The position numbers were made by a program, and so were the translations under genes. Below the pieces are notes generated by a model. The model worked only from the letters and a program-made list of their open reading frames with translations. It searched no databases and was not told the origin of the DNA. This document shows, one piece after another, positions 17,365-26,957 of a DNA stretch of 45,908 bases. Source of the stretch: Candidatus Sericytochromatia bacterium (lineage in GTDB: Bacteria > Cyanobacteriota > Sericytochromatia > UBA7694 > JACMQJ01); the NCBI GenBank assembly GCA_026004035.1, contig BPII01000019.1, positions 1 to 45,908 of the forward strand, given 5' to 3'. Every line of letters begins with the position of its first letter. The stretch's first letter is position 1.

Positions 17365-18910
17365 TCATCCTAATTCTTTACATACATATTTATCAATATT
17401 TTTCTTTCTTTTATTAAATCCAATTCCAATAAGAACTATTTTTTTATTTAATGATAAATATTTTTCATAATACTTATTTTCTTCTATTTGTTTTAATCCT
17501 TCTTCTGCTTTTCCTATTTTAAACTCTACTATATATATTCTCTCTTTTGTATGTATTACTCCATCTATTCTTCCTATATTTGTATTTATCTCTACTTCTA
17601 TTCTTGTTCCTAATAAACTTAATATTAAATAAAATATTGTATGATAATAACTCTCTTTATCTTTCATAAATATTTGATTTGGTATTGATGCATATATACT
17701 TTTTATTATCTCAAATACTTTGTCTAGATTATTTCTTTCTATTTCATCTTTTATATGCCATATTAAAACATCTGAATTACTATTCTCTACAAATGATTTT
17801 AAAATATTATTCAAAAATGATTCTTTTACTTCTAGATTTGGATATGACAATATATATTTTTTTCTTGTGAAATCTTCTTGTATCACCTTTTTTATTGTTA
17901 AATATCCAGTCTGAAAAAGTAATGAATAAATATCTATATTATCTATTTCAAATGATTCTAATAATGAACTTAACTTTTCTAAATTATCAAATTCTTTAAT
18001 ATCTACATTTTTTTCTTTTATTAACTTTATTAAAAAAGTAGGTGTTCCAGTTGCAAACCAGTAGTTGTTAAACTCTTGTTTTAAAAATAATGATAATATT
18101 GAGTAAGGATTATACAAGAAATCTTTTCCATTCCAAGAATAGCCATTGTACCATCTTCTTATTTCATACAATAATTTTTCTTTTTGAATATTAAATTTAT
18201 TTGCTAATAACTTTATGTTCTCCTCAAAATAATATTCTAACTCTTCTTGTGTATATCCTAATAAATTAGCGAATTTATCATCTATTGTTATATCTGTTAA
18301 ATTATTTAATCCTGAAAATACTGATACTTTAGAAAATTTACTCACTCCTGTTAATATTGCAAACTTTATATATTGATCCGATTCTTTTATTACTTCATAA
18401 AAACCTTTTAATACTTCTCTATTTAATTTGCTTTATCTAAATCATCTACAAAATCTATTATTGGTTTATCGTATTCATCTATTAATATTACTACTTTGTT
18501 TATATTTGATAATTTTCTCAAAAGTTCTTCAAACTTTGATTTATACTCAAAAGAGTATTCTAACTTTATGTTATTTTCATTTGCAATTTTATTAATTACT
18601 AATTCAAGATTTTTCTTTAAATTATCAGGTGTATCAAAAGCTAACCAGAAAAATCAATATGAATAACAGGATGTTTTTCCCATTCTATTTTATCATATAT
18701 CCATAAATCTTTGAATAATTCTTTATTTCCTAAAAATATCTCTTTTAATGTTGATATTAATAAACTCTTCCCAAATCTTCTTGGTCTTGATATAAAATAA
18801 TATTTTCCTTCGTTTATTAGATTATATATATATTCTGTCTTATCTACATATAGATAACTGTTATTTATTATCTCTTTAAAAGTTTGTATTCCTAATGGTA
18901 GTTTTTTCAT
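17365..18910 (-). CDS. AAA-ATPase-like/PD-(D/E)XK nuclease family protein (two frameshifts)
   Basis: Member of the large 'AAA-ATPase_like plus DUF1703' family common in host-associated anaerobes; its function is unknown. The N-terminal part (18910-18641) has MKKLPLGIQTFKEI, YLYVDKTEYI and the Walker A stretch FISRPRRFGKSLLIST. The middle, in shifted frames, has VVILIDEYDKPIID (Walker B). The 326-residue C-terminal part (18345-17365) has FAILTG-SKFSKVSVFSGLNN and RIDGVI...YIVEFKIGKAEEGL, the PD-(D/E)XK core. Two single-base losses in homopolymers, near 18650 (T) and 18430 (A), split it. These may be real or consensus errors. Stitched length is about 515 residues, usual for the family. Confidence 0.8.
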
Positions 18911-19030
18911 TGTAAATAAAATATAATGATAATTATATTTTAACTTGTTTTTTTATAAAAAAAAATTAAATAATTAAAAAAAGTGATTATTTAGAATAAA
19001 TAAAAAATCAAACTAACAAAATTCTATAAA

Positions 19031-19135
19031 CTAACTTACTCCAAAAATATCTACATCTGGAGCTCCTGTTCCAAAATTTGTATCCTTATTAATATCAATA
19101 ATAATCAAATCTGGTTTTTTCCATTCTTTTTTCAT
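19031..19135 (-). CDS. 34-residue RiPP-precursor-like peptide
   Basis: Short gene with a strong ribosome-binding site (GGAG, eight bases before the ATG at 19135). The N terminus MKKEWKKPDLIIIDI carries W-x-x-P-x-L, close to the Y-x-x-P-x-L leader motif recognised by the PqqD/RRE domain in lasso and related RiPP pathways. The C-terminal half is Gly/Asp-rich (FGTGAPDVDIFGVS) and without Cys. No RRE, cyclase, protease, radical SAM enzyme or exporter gene lies in the window, so a modified product is speculative. It could also be a small non-modified peptide. It lies downstream of a gene remnant next to a repeat. Confidence 0.5.
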   Translation of the reverse strand: MKKEWKKPDLIIIDINKDTNFGTGAPDVDIFGVS

Positions 19136-19178
19136 ATTTTTTTCTCCTTTTTACTCGTTATAACTTTATATTAATAAA

Positions 19179-19413
19179 TTAATTAATTTGTGGTACCCAA
19201 TTATTAGTAGAAGAAGTTATAGTATAGGGTTAGTTCAATTGGTATTATATCTATTGTATGAGTATCATTAGTAAGATCTGTAATATTTACTATTTCTTGT
19301 CCTATTTGTAATGTTTGTGGAATATAAATCATATGTTCCATATTTAGTTCTATCTATCCATACATAAACCATACCTTGGTTATTATTCTTATACCAATTT
19401 TTATAATAAATGA
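19179..19413 (-). pseudogene. 3' remnant of an unrecognised gene, cut by repeat copy B
   Basis: Stitched minus-strand frames give about 75 residues: YKNWYKNNNQGMVYVWIDRT, then QTLQIGQEIVNITDL, and an ending NNWVPQIN before TAA at 19181. The frame is broken at least twice and the 5' side ends at the repeat element starting at 19414. It could be the tail of a surface or pseudopilin-like protein, but I do not recognise it. Confidence 0.4.
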
Positions 19414-19550
19414 CACTTAGCTAATATTATTTTTTAATAAGCTAAAAACTCTTTAATAGTAAGCATTTTAAATATTTATATTAACAAATGCTTTAAATTT
19501 AGTATTTATCAGCATTTCAAGGTAATTTTTTCTATAACTCAATCCTAGTG
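19414..19550. repeat. 138-bp MITE-like element, copy B
   Basis: Ends CACTTAG / CCTAGTG. It aligns along its length with copies A and C. The inner stem reads AAGCATTT / AAATGCTT, a change on both arms relative to copy A. It sits just beyond the 3' end of the TamB gene and truncates a gene remnant. Confidence 0.8.
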
Positions 19551-19567
19551 CCAGTTTAATTTTTTTT

Positions 19568-22500
19568 TTAAAAATTACTACCAATTTCACCTTGTATAGA
19601 TATAGCTTGTCTTTCATCAATATTAAATCTTAATCCAAGATTTTGATTTAATTTATATTTTGCAAAAAAATTATATTGTGCTTGATTTGAAGCTCTTATT
19701 ACTCCATTATAACCTATAGATAACCCACCTAAAATTGGTTTAGACAAAGATATTGAAACACCTGGATTGCTTATAGTATCACTTGCAAGTCCAACATTAA
19801 ATTCATCTAAAGAAAACAAATCAGCAACTCTAGATGTCAAAGGATTAAATAAAGCTCTACTTAAATATGGAGTTGCAAATTTTGCTATTGTGTTAGCTGC
19901 GTTACCACTTCCTGTTTCTTGTATAATTTGCTGTGCAGCACTAAGACCTATTACTTGACTCCATATTTCATCATCTTTTAATCCACCTTTATTTGTCCAT
20001 TCAATTTTTACATTATTTTTTGGTATATCTTCTAATTCAGCTGTTATTTTTGCTTCTACAATAGTATTTTCTCTTGTTCTAGGATTTATTAATCTTGTAT
20101 TTGCAATAAATATTAATTCGGGATTTAAGGGAAATAAGTCTCTTTCAAATTCTTTTCCGCCAAATATTGCTTTTGCAGATAATATATTAAATTGATTATT
20201 TATTACAAAAACATTACCTTTGTCTATTTCAATATTTCCTGATATTATAGGATTATATAAATCACCTTTTAAAAGATTTAATTCACCATAAGGATGCAAT
20301 TCAAAGAAAGGTGATTTAACCCAAAAATCAGTGTCTTTTTCTATTTCTATATTTAAATTATTATATGAAATAAAAGATGTTTTTTTACTTTTTAATTTTT
20401 TTTTAGTAGAAGATGAAGAATCTAAAGAAAAATTTATTTCTCCCTTTTTTATTAGAACTTTTCCACCAATAACAGGTTCATCTATTGTATTAGTTATACT
20501 TAAACTTGTTTTAGCTAGTAAATTTATACCATTTTCTTTCCATTTTAACTCTTCAGCAAAAAATTTAAGCTTCAAATAAGTTGGAATATATTTTACTAAA
20601 TCTATTTGACCTATAACATCAACTTGTTTATTATTAAAGAGAGCATTTGCTTTGTTTATCTTTATAAAATTATTATTTATATCAACATTTAAAGTTAAAT
20701 TTTCTAAAAAATTACCAAGAGATGATAAAAATATTTTAGAATCAGAAATATTTACTTTTCCTGTTATAAGTGGATTATATAAATTCCCCTGTAAATTAAA
20801 AAATATTTCGCCTTTTCCTTTTTCCCAATCTATTTGATTAGTAAATAAATCTATAATTTCTAAATTATTGTCTTTTATTAAAGCACTTACATTCATCTCA
20901 TTAGATTTTTCATCTATTAGTATATAACCATTAATTTTCATTTCTTTACCTATTGAATTTAATTTAACTGATTTCAAATCAATTATTTTATCTTTCAAAT
21001 TAGAATTAACATAAAAGTTATCAAAATATACTTTATTAAAACTTCCTCCATCTTGAGATGAATATATAAGTAAATTTATTCTTGGATTATCAAAAGTTCC
21101 TTTAATATCAGATTCTAAAAAATGAAATCCTTCTAAATCTAATTTTTTCTCTACAAAATTGTCAAGAATATTTATATTTACTTTTCCATTAAGTTTGAAA
21201 TCAATATTATTTTTGTAGTATTTTCCTTTTAATTCTAAATAACCTCCATCCTTATCTAATAGATAGGATTTTTTTATATCTATGTTTTTTTTATTTATCA
21301 TAGATAATAAATAAATTTCAGTTATTTCTCTTTGATTTATTTTAAAGTTACTTATCATCACTTCTAAATCTATTAAAGGATCTTCTAATTTGCCTTTTAT
21401 AATACATTCTGAACTAAAATTACCATCAATTGATGATATTAAGTCTATATTATTTAAGGATTTTTCTTTACTTTCATTTGGTGCTAAAGAATTTTTTTCC
21501 CAATAAGATAATAAGTCTTCAAATTCTAATTTATCTGGGTTTCTATTAGGTAGTGTATAAACAATATTTATATTCTTTAAATTATCAAAATTTTGCTTTT
21601 TAATATATTTTTTAGGTATTAATTGTATTAAATTTTTTATAGAGAAATCTTTTGAATTTGATAAAATATATATATCATTGTTATCTATATTTATTTCCCC
21701 TCTAATATCAAAAAAACTATCTTTTTTTTTTAAGAGAATATTATTTATTTTTAAAATATTTTTATTTATTTTTAACTCTCCTGATATTGTTTCATTTGAA
21801 TTTATATTTTCAATAGAAAAAAATATTTCAGAAAATATTTTTTTATAGTCATTATTTATGCTTGAATTTATATATAAATTTTTAAAGTTTCCTTTTTCAA
21901 ATCCATATATTTTAAATATTTTAAAATCATTAAAACTTATATTATTACTTTTTATAAATAATTTTCCTAGTAAAGTGTTTATATTTATTATCAAATTACC
22001 ATTTATATTAGATTTATTTTTATTTATATCAAAATTTATAATATTTAGTAAATTATCTTTAAATTCAAAATTAATATTAAGATTATCAATATCATTTGAA
22101 TTAATTAAAGTATTTTTTGAAGAAATATCGTTTAAGTAATTTTTATAATCTATTTTTTTATATAAATTATTAAAATAATTTATTTTTAGGTTACTTAACT
22201 TAGCATTTCCTTTTACATTTAGACTTTTGGTTATTTTTTTGTAATTAAAATTTAACTTTAAATTTGTATCTAACAATCCTGTTTTAATATGAAAATCTTT
22301 ATTATCAAGAAAGATATTTAAAAATTTTACATCTACTTTATAAGCATAAAAATTAGAATTTAAAAAATTTTTTTTATCAACAAAAAAATTAAAATTGACA
22401 TTTTTAACAAAATTAGAATTAAAATAATTATCAGAAAATAAACCGCTATTTTTATAAACAATATTTGACTTATAGTTTGGTATTTGTAAATCTAAGTATT

Positions 22501-24997
22501 TATCTTTTACCTTAATAGTTGATAGCAAATTATCAATATTTACACTAGAATTTAAATTTAAATTTTCTAATGGCTTATCAATAGTAGTATTAAAATTTGT
22601 ATTTATTTTAATGAAACCATTTTTTATTTTAAAATCATTTATAAGATTAAAATGTTTTGCATTTAAATTATCTATCTTTAAAATACCACTTACATTATTT
22701 CTATTTACAAAAGCTTTAAAATTTCCTTCAAATTGTTTAGATGAGAAAACAATATTAGAAAATAGTTTATTATTTATATTTCTTGTATCTAAATTACTAT
22801 TAAAATTATCAATGTTTATATTTTTATAAATTAAACTTGTATGACTAATTATTGTATTAGATTGAATTTTTATATTATTTATATCTTTATTTAGTAAAGA
22901 ATTCAAGTTTGTATTTAATTGTATATTTGAATTTAAGTAACCTTTCTTTAAATTTATATCTTTTAAAAAATTATTTATAAAATTCAAATAAAAGTTATTA
23001 ATATTCAATTTAAAATCTATATTTCTATATTTATCTACTAATAAGTAATTTTCTATATTTCCTAAATTACCTGATTTTATAAGTAAATAATTACTTATTT
23101 TTTTATTAAAAATATTAGTTTTTAAATTCGTATTTATATTATTAACTATAATATTTTTAAATAAAAGATTTGAATTAAATATTTGTATATCACTTTTTAG
23201 AAAAAAATTATTATCATTTGTAATATTTTTAAAATTTAAATTCTTAAAGTCGCTTACAGAAAAGATGACTTCGGTATAAGCATTTAAATAACCTGAAAAA
23301 AATTTAAATTCTTTACTAAGAAAATTATTAAGTAAAATTAATGGAATATTTTTTAAATTAGTTTTTAGATATAATTTTTCAAAATTATTTAAATTAAAAA
23401 CTATATCATTATTTCCATAATTTGATTTACTTATTATATTTCCAGATAAATTTTTATTATAGTAATTAATTTTAGAAATAATATTTATTTTTTTGAAGTT
23501 ATCTATACTTGGTATATTAATTATTGCATTAATTTTTGGATTTATAATTTTACCATTTAAAGTTATTTCTGAATTTATTAAGAATTTAGGTAAATTAAAG
23601 TATTTATAAGGTTCAATTCTTTTTAAATTGATTGTTCCATTAACGTTAGAATTTTTTATATTAAAATCTTTAAAGTTATCTATTTTTAAATTGCCTGTAA
23701 CATTTCCATTCATTAGGTTAGAATTTATATTTTCTAAAAAAATTTTATCTTTAAGTGTTTTTAAATTAAAAGAAAATTTTTCAGATACTATATTTTGATA
23801 CTTTAAATTATTTCCTTCAATGTATGATTGAGAAGAACTTAGGATTATATTTGTAGGATATTTTATAAACTCATTATATTTCTTAAAGTCTCTAAATTTA
23901 CCCTCTAAAGAAATATTAGTATTTATATTTGATTTCAGAGGAATATTTATTTTTAAAACTTCAAGAAATTTTTCTAATAAAATATTTTTTCCAGTTAAAT
24001 TAATTTTAAAAAAATTAATGTTATCAGAAATATTGCTATTTAAATTTAGATTTAATTGACTTCCTAGTGTTAATAAATTTAATTCTTTTATATTTATAGT
24101 TTTTTCTGTTAAATATAAATTTAGTTTATTTATATTAATTGGTGTATTAAACTTTTTATTCTTAAAAAATAATTCATTCAAAAGAATGTTAGTATTTACT
24201 TTTATATTTTTAAAATTTAAATTATCAAACTTTATATATCCAGAAAAGTTTATTTTTCCTCCTGATAAATATGTAGTATCATATTTTCTTAAATCAAAAA
24301 ATGTATTAATTATTTTTGAAATATTATTTATTTTTACCTGAAAACCATTATTTGAATACTCATTATTCAGATGAAAGTAACCATTTAATTTTATTTCAGC
24401 TAGATTGTCGTAAATATCAGTATCATAAAAAATTTTTGCTCCATCTATTATCTTCAATCTTAAATATTTTATTTCAGTATTTAAATTTAAAGTTTGTCTA
24501 AAGAAAAAATCTTTATAGTTTAAAAAACCATTTTTTATCAATAAATTTATTGAAGGAAGAAATATTTTTTTTTCTTTTTCTTTAGTTTTTTTTATCTCAA
24601 ATAAAGGTGATTCTATATCAAACTTACCATTTTTCAGTCTTTTTAAATTTATATTAGGTTCTATAATATTAATATTTATTTTTAGTTTATCTATTTTATT
24701 AAATAGTAGAAATAATAAATTAAATTTTATTTCAAGTTTTTTTGATTTTATAAATATATCCTTTTTATAGTTATTTCCTTTTAAAATAACAATATTTTCA
24801 GCTATTGCTTTTTGTTCAAAAATTCCAAATCTAAGACTAGAAATTTTTTCTATATTTGCATATAAATTAGTACTTTTTATTATCTGATTTTCAGTTTCAT
24901 TTTTTATGTATTCTAAAATAAAATTTGGAGGAAAATTAAATAAATATATTATTGAAAAAGTAATAAAAATAAATAAACTTATAAAAATTTTTTTCAT
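19568..24997 (-). CDS. TamB/DUF490-family translocation and assembly (AsmA-like) protein
   Basis: Giant envelope protein of 1809 residues. A single N-terminal signal anchor (KKIFISLFIFITFSIIYLF) is followed by about 1500 residues of repeated beta-strand units rich in Asn, Ile and Lys, as in AsmA-like bridges that carry phospholipid between membranes. The C terminus is the conserved DUF490 part: ISGNIEIDKGNVFVINNQF, LIFIANTRLI, AEITAELEDIP-like segments, WSQVIGLSAAQQI, FNVGLASDTISNPGVSISLS and a final ISIQGEIGSNF. The frame is intact over 5.4 kb, in contrast to the window ends. The ATPase gene stops three bases upstream, so the two are co-transcribed. It implies an outer membrane. No Omp85/TamA partner is present. 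Confidence 0.88.
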   Translation of the reverse strand: MKKIFISLFIFITFSIIYLFNFPPNFILEYIKNETENQIIKSTNLYANIEKISSLRFGIFEQKAIAENIVILKGNNYKKDIFIKSKKLEIKFNLLFLLFNKIDKLKININIIEPNINLKRLKNGKFDIESPLFEIKKTKEKEKKIFLPSINLLIKNGFLNYKDFFFRQTLNLNTEIKYLRLKIIDGAKIFYDTDIYDNLAEIKLNGYFHLNNEYSNNGFQVKINNISKIINTFFDLRKYDTTYLSGGKINFSGYIKFDNLNFKNIKVNTNILLNELFFKNKKFNTPININKLNLYLTEKTINIKELNLLTLGSQLNLNLNSNISDNINFFKINLTGKNILLEKFLEVLKINIPLKSNINTNISLEGKFRDFKKYNEFIKYPTNIILSSSQSYIEGNNLKYQNIVSEKFSFNLKTLKDKIFLENINSNLMNGNVTGNLKIDNFKDFNIKNSNVNGTINLKRIEPYKYFNLPKFLINSEITLNGKIINPKINAIINIPSIDNFKKINIISKINYYNKNLSGNIISKSNYGNNDIVFNLNNFEKLYLKTNLKNIPLILLNNFLSKEFKFFSGYLNAYTEVIFSVSDFKNLNFKNITNDNNFFLKSDIQIFNSNLLFKNIIVNNINTNLKTNIFNKKISNYLLIKSGNLGNIENYLLVDKYRNIDFKLNINNFYLNFINNFLKDINLKKGYLNSNIQLNTNLNSLLNKDINNIKIQSNTIISHTSLIYKNINIDNFNSNLDTRNINNKLFSNIVFSSKQFEGNFKAFVNRNNVSGILKIDNLNAKHFNLINDFKIKNGFIKINTNFNTTIDKPLENLNLNSSVNIDNLLSTIKVKDKYLDLQIPNYKSNIVYKNSGLFSDNYFNSNFVKNVNFNFFVDKKNFLNSNFYAYKVDVKFLNIFLDNKDFHIKTGLLDTNLKLNFNYKKITKSLNVKGNAKLSNLKINYFNNLYKKIDYKNYLNDISSKNTLINSNDIDNLNINFEFKDNLLNIINFDINKNKSNINGNLIININTLLGKLFIKSNNISFNDFKIFKIYGFEKGNFKNLYINSSINNDYKKIFSEIFFSIENINSNETISGELKINKNILKINNILLKKKDSFFDIRGEINIDNNDIYILSNSKDFSIKNLIQLIPKKYIKKQNFDNLKNINIVYTLPNRNPDKLEFEDLLSYWEKNSLAPNESKEKSLNNIDLISSIDGNFSSECIIKGKLEDPLIDLEVMISNFKINQREITEIYLLSMINKKNIDIKKSYLLDKDGGYLELKGKYYKNNIDFKLNGKVNINILDNFVEKKLDLEGFHFLESDIKGTFDNPRINLLIYSSQDGGSFNKVYFDNFYVNSNLKDKIIDLKSVKLNSIGKEMKINGYILIDEKSNEMNVSALIKDNNLEIIDLFTNQIDWEKGKGEIFFNLQGNLYNPLITGKVNISDSKIFLSSLGNFLENLTLNVDINNNFIKINKANALFNNKQVDVIGQIDLVKYIPTYLKLKFFAEELKWKENGINLLAKTSLSITNTIDEPVIGGKVLIKKGEINFSLDSSSSTKKKLKSKKTSFISYNNLNIEIEKDTDFWVKSPFFELHPYGELNLLKGDLYNPIISGNIEIDKGNVFVINNQFNILSAKAIFGGKEFERDLFPLNPELIFIANTRLINPRTRENTIVEAKITAELEDIPKNNVKIEWTNKGGLKDDEIWSQVIGLSAAQQIIQETGSGNAANTIAKFATPYLSRALFNPLTSRVADLFSLDEFNVGLASDTISNPGVSISLSKPILGGLSIGYNGVIRASNQAQYNFFAKYKLNQNLGLRFNIDERQAISIQGEIGSNF

Positions 24998-25000
24998 TTA

Positions 25001-26818
25001 CTAAAAGTTGTCAAGCAATTTCATGGAAGGTTCTAATTCTTCTTTTTGTAGAGAAGAAATAGCTTCCATTAAAGGTAGTATTTTTTTATAATCTTTTAAA
25101 ATAAAATAAGGTATGCATTCTTTTAAAATATTTAAATCTTCTCTTGTTTTTTTAGACAAACCAATATAAGCCATATCATGAACTATTTGCTGGCAAAAAT
25201 CTATATCAGTTAATAAATTATCTGAAATAATAGATAATAATTCTTTATAAGCTTCATGTTCATTTAATCTAAAATAATAATACAATTGATTTGTTATTAG
25301 CTCTTTATTTTTAGGATCTTTTTCTAATTTTTCTGAATAAAACTCATAAGCTCTACGATATATTTCTTGATATAGTGCATTTAGGTCATGTTTAGCATAA
25401 GTTCTTGTAAAAATTTTTAACATTTCTTGTAATCCTTTTTTTTCATGTATAAAAAAATACTTATCTGATAAATTTTTTAATAACTTATTTGTATCAAAAA
25501 CTCCTGCAATATCAGCTATTAATTCACTATCAGTCTTTCTTAATAGTGCAAGTAAAACTATTATTTTTCTATCATTTGGATGAATATTATCTAAAGTCAA
25601 AGTGTTTATATATCTTAACGTTTCATAATCTTTTTCTTTTATATTTAAAAAATTCATTATTTTAAAAACATCAGATTTAAAATCTTTTAAGACGGATGCA
25701 ACTAAAGATAAAGCTAAAGGTATTCCTCTTGTTAGTTCAAAGACTGATTCTACAATACTAGGTTCATTTATTATATCATTTTTTCTTAAAAACTCTTCTA
25801 CTTCTAAATAAGTAAAATTTTGCATATATATATAATGTAAACTTGTATCAAATTTTTCTTTCAATTCTTTTTCCAAATCTAGTTGACCTGCCATTATAAA
25901 AATAAATTCTGTTCTTAATGTTTTTATAAAATTATTAAATATAAAATTATATATAGGCTGTATTTTTTCAAATGAATCTATTATAAGAACGACTTTTCTA
26001 TTAGCACATACAATATCAAATGCTTTTAAAAACTTTTTAAATAATATCATTTTATAATCAACTTCCTTGATATTACTTCTTTTTAATGACTCCATTATTG
26101 AAGTTAAATTTTTTGCAATAGCTTTTATATCAGCTTCACCGCTTTTCTTTCTTGGTAAGGCTGTTTCTAATATTTTATTTAATGGAGCGTAATTAGACGA
26201 TGCTTGTATAGTTGTTACTTTCAATATATTAACGTTTGTTTTTGTATCTTCTTTGAATTCATTAATAACAAGTTCTTTGTTTTCCTTTATTATTTCATTT
26301 TTTTTAGGGTTATTTTTATTTCTTAAATTTGCTAATTTTAACTTTGCTGTTTCTGCTTGTATATTTGATTTTAATTTATTTTCCTCTATTTCTTTACTTT
26401 TAGAGTTTGTTAATTCTTTTAAATCTTCTGTTAGTTCCCCTTTAATAAAATCGTTGTATGCTTTATCAAAATCTTCAAATGCTTTTTGAAGATAACTTTC
26501 TTTTTCTAATATTTTATTTCTTACTTGTACCATAAAGTTTATTATTCCAGTAGCAGTAGATAAGATTATATCCTTGGCATCAATATTTACTACTAATAAA
26601 TTATGCATTTTACTTTTTTCTGAAAAAATTTCTATTTGTTCTAAAAGAAAAGTTTTACCAATACCTTCTTGACCTTCTATATAAAATAAGTTTGGATAGT
26701 AAATATTATTATTGTTATAAAAATTATAGATAGCATATTTTATGCATGTTAGATAATCTTGTCTAAAAAAAAATTTTTTGTCTTGTTCTGGTATTTTTTT
26801 ATTGTCTAAAAATCCCAC
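25001..26818 (-). CDS. STAND-type P-loop ATPase, function unknown
   Basis: 605 residues, cytoplasmic. Walker A FYIEGQEGIGKTFLLEQ at about 46-62, a long Lys/Glu coiled insert (110-200), Walker B KVVLIIDSFEK (about 275-285), sensor 1 EFIFIMAGQ (304-311), then GIPLALSLVAS (about 365-375), the GxP motif that marks STAND NTPases. The C-terminal 200 residues are helical and may form TPR-like repeats. STAND proteins often act as ligand-sensing switches in signalling or defence, but no effector domain is visible. It lies three bases before tamB and is divergent from the 26958 gene across 127-139 bases, so those two may be co-regulated. Confidence 0.75.
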   Translation of the reverse strand: MGFLDNKKIPEQDKKFFFRQDYLTCIKYAIYNFYNNNNIYYPNLFYIEGQEGIGKTFLLEQIEIFSEKSKMHNLLVVNIDAKDIILSTATGIINFMVQVRNKILEKESYLQKAFEDFDKAYNDFIKGELTEDLKELTNSKSKEIEENKLKSNIQAETAKLKLANLRNKNNPKKNEIIKENKELVINEFKEDTKTNVNILKVTTIQASSNYAPLNKILETALPRKKSGEADIKAIAKNLTSIMESLKRSNIKEVDYKMILFKKFLKAFDIVCANRKVVLIIDSFEKIQPIYNFIFNNFIKTLRTEFIFIMAGQLDLEKELKEKFDTSLHYIYMQNFTYLEVEEFLRKNDIINEPSIVESVFELTRGIPLALSLVASVLKDFKSDVFKIMNFLNIKEKDYETLRYINTLTLDNIHPNDRKIIVLLALLRKTDSELIADIAGVFDTNKLLKNLSDKYFFIHEKKGLQEMLKIFTRTYAKHDLNALYQEIYRRAYEFYSEKLEKDPKNKELITNQLYYYFRLNEHEAYKELLSIISDNLLTDIDFCQQIVHDMAYIGLSKKTREDLNILKECIPYFILKDYKKILPLMEAISSLQKEELEPSMKLLDNF

Positions 26819-26957
26819 TAATAAAACTCCATAGTTTAATTTTTATATTAAGTATATCATTAAATATTATTCAGTAAAATTTTTCAATTTATAAATAGCA
26901 AGATTTTTTTTTGTAAATAGATAAATACTATATATAGATATTATAATGGAGTATAAA

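Noticed and set aside
19031..19135. Complete lasso peptide gene cluster
   Set aside because: No cyclase, RRE, protease or exporter in the window; only the precursor-like gene is present.
19767..24501. Several plus-strand frames of 60-93 codons opposite tamB
   Set aside because: Shadows of a well-supported long gene; low complexity and no start signals.
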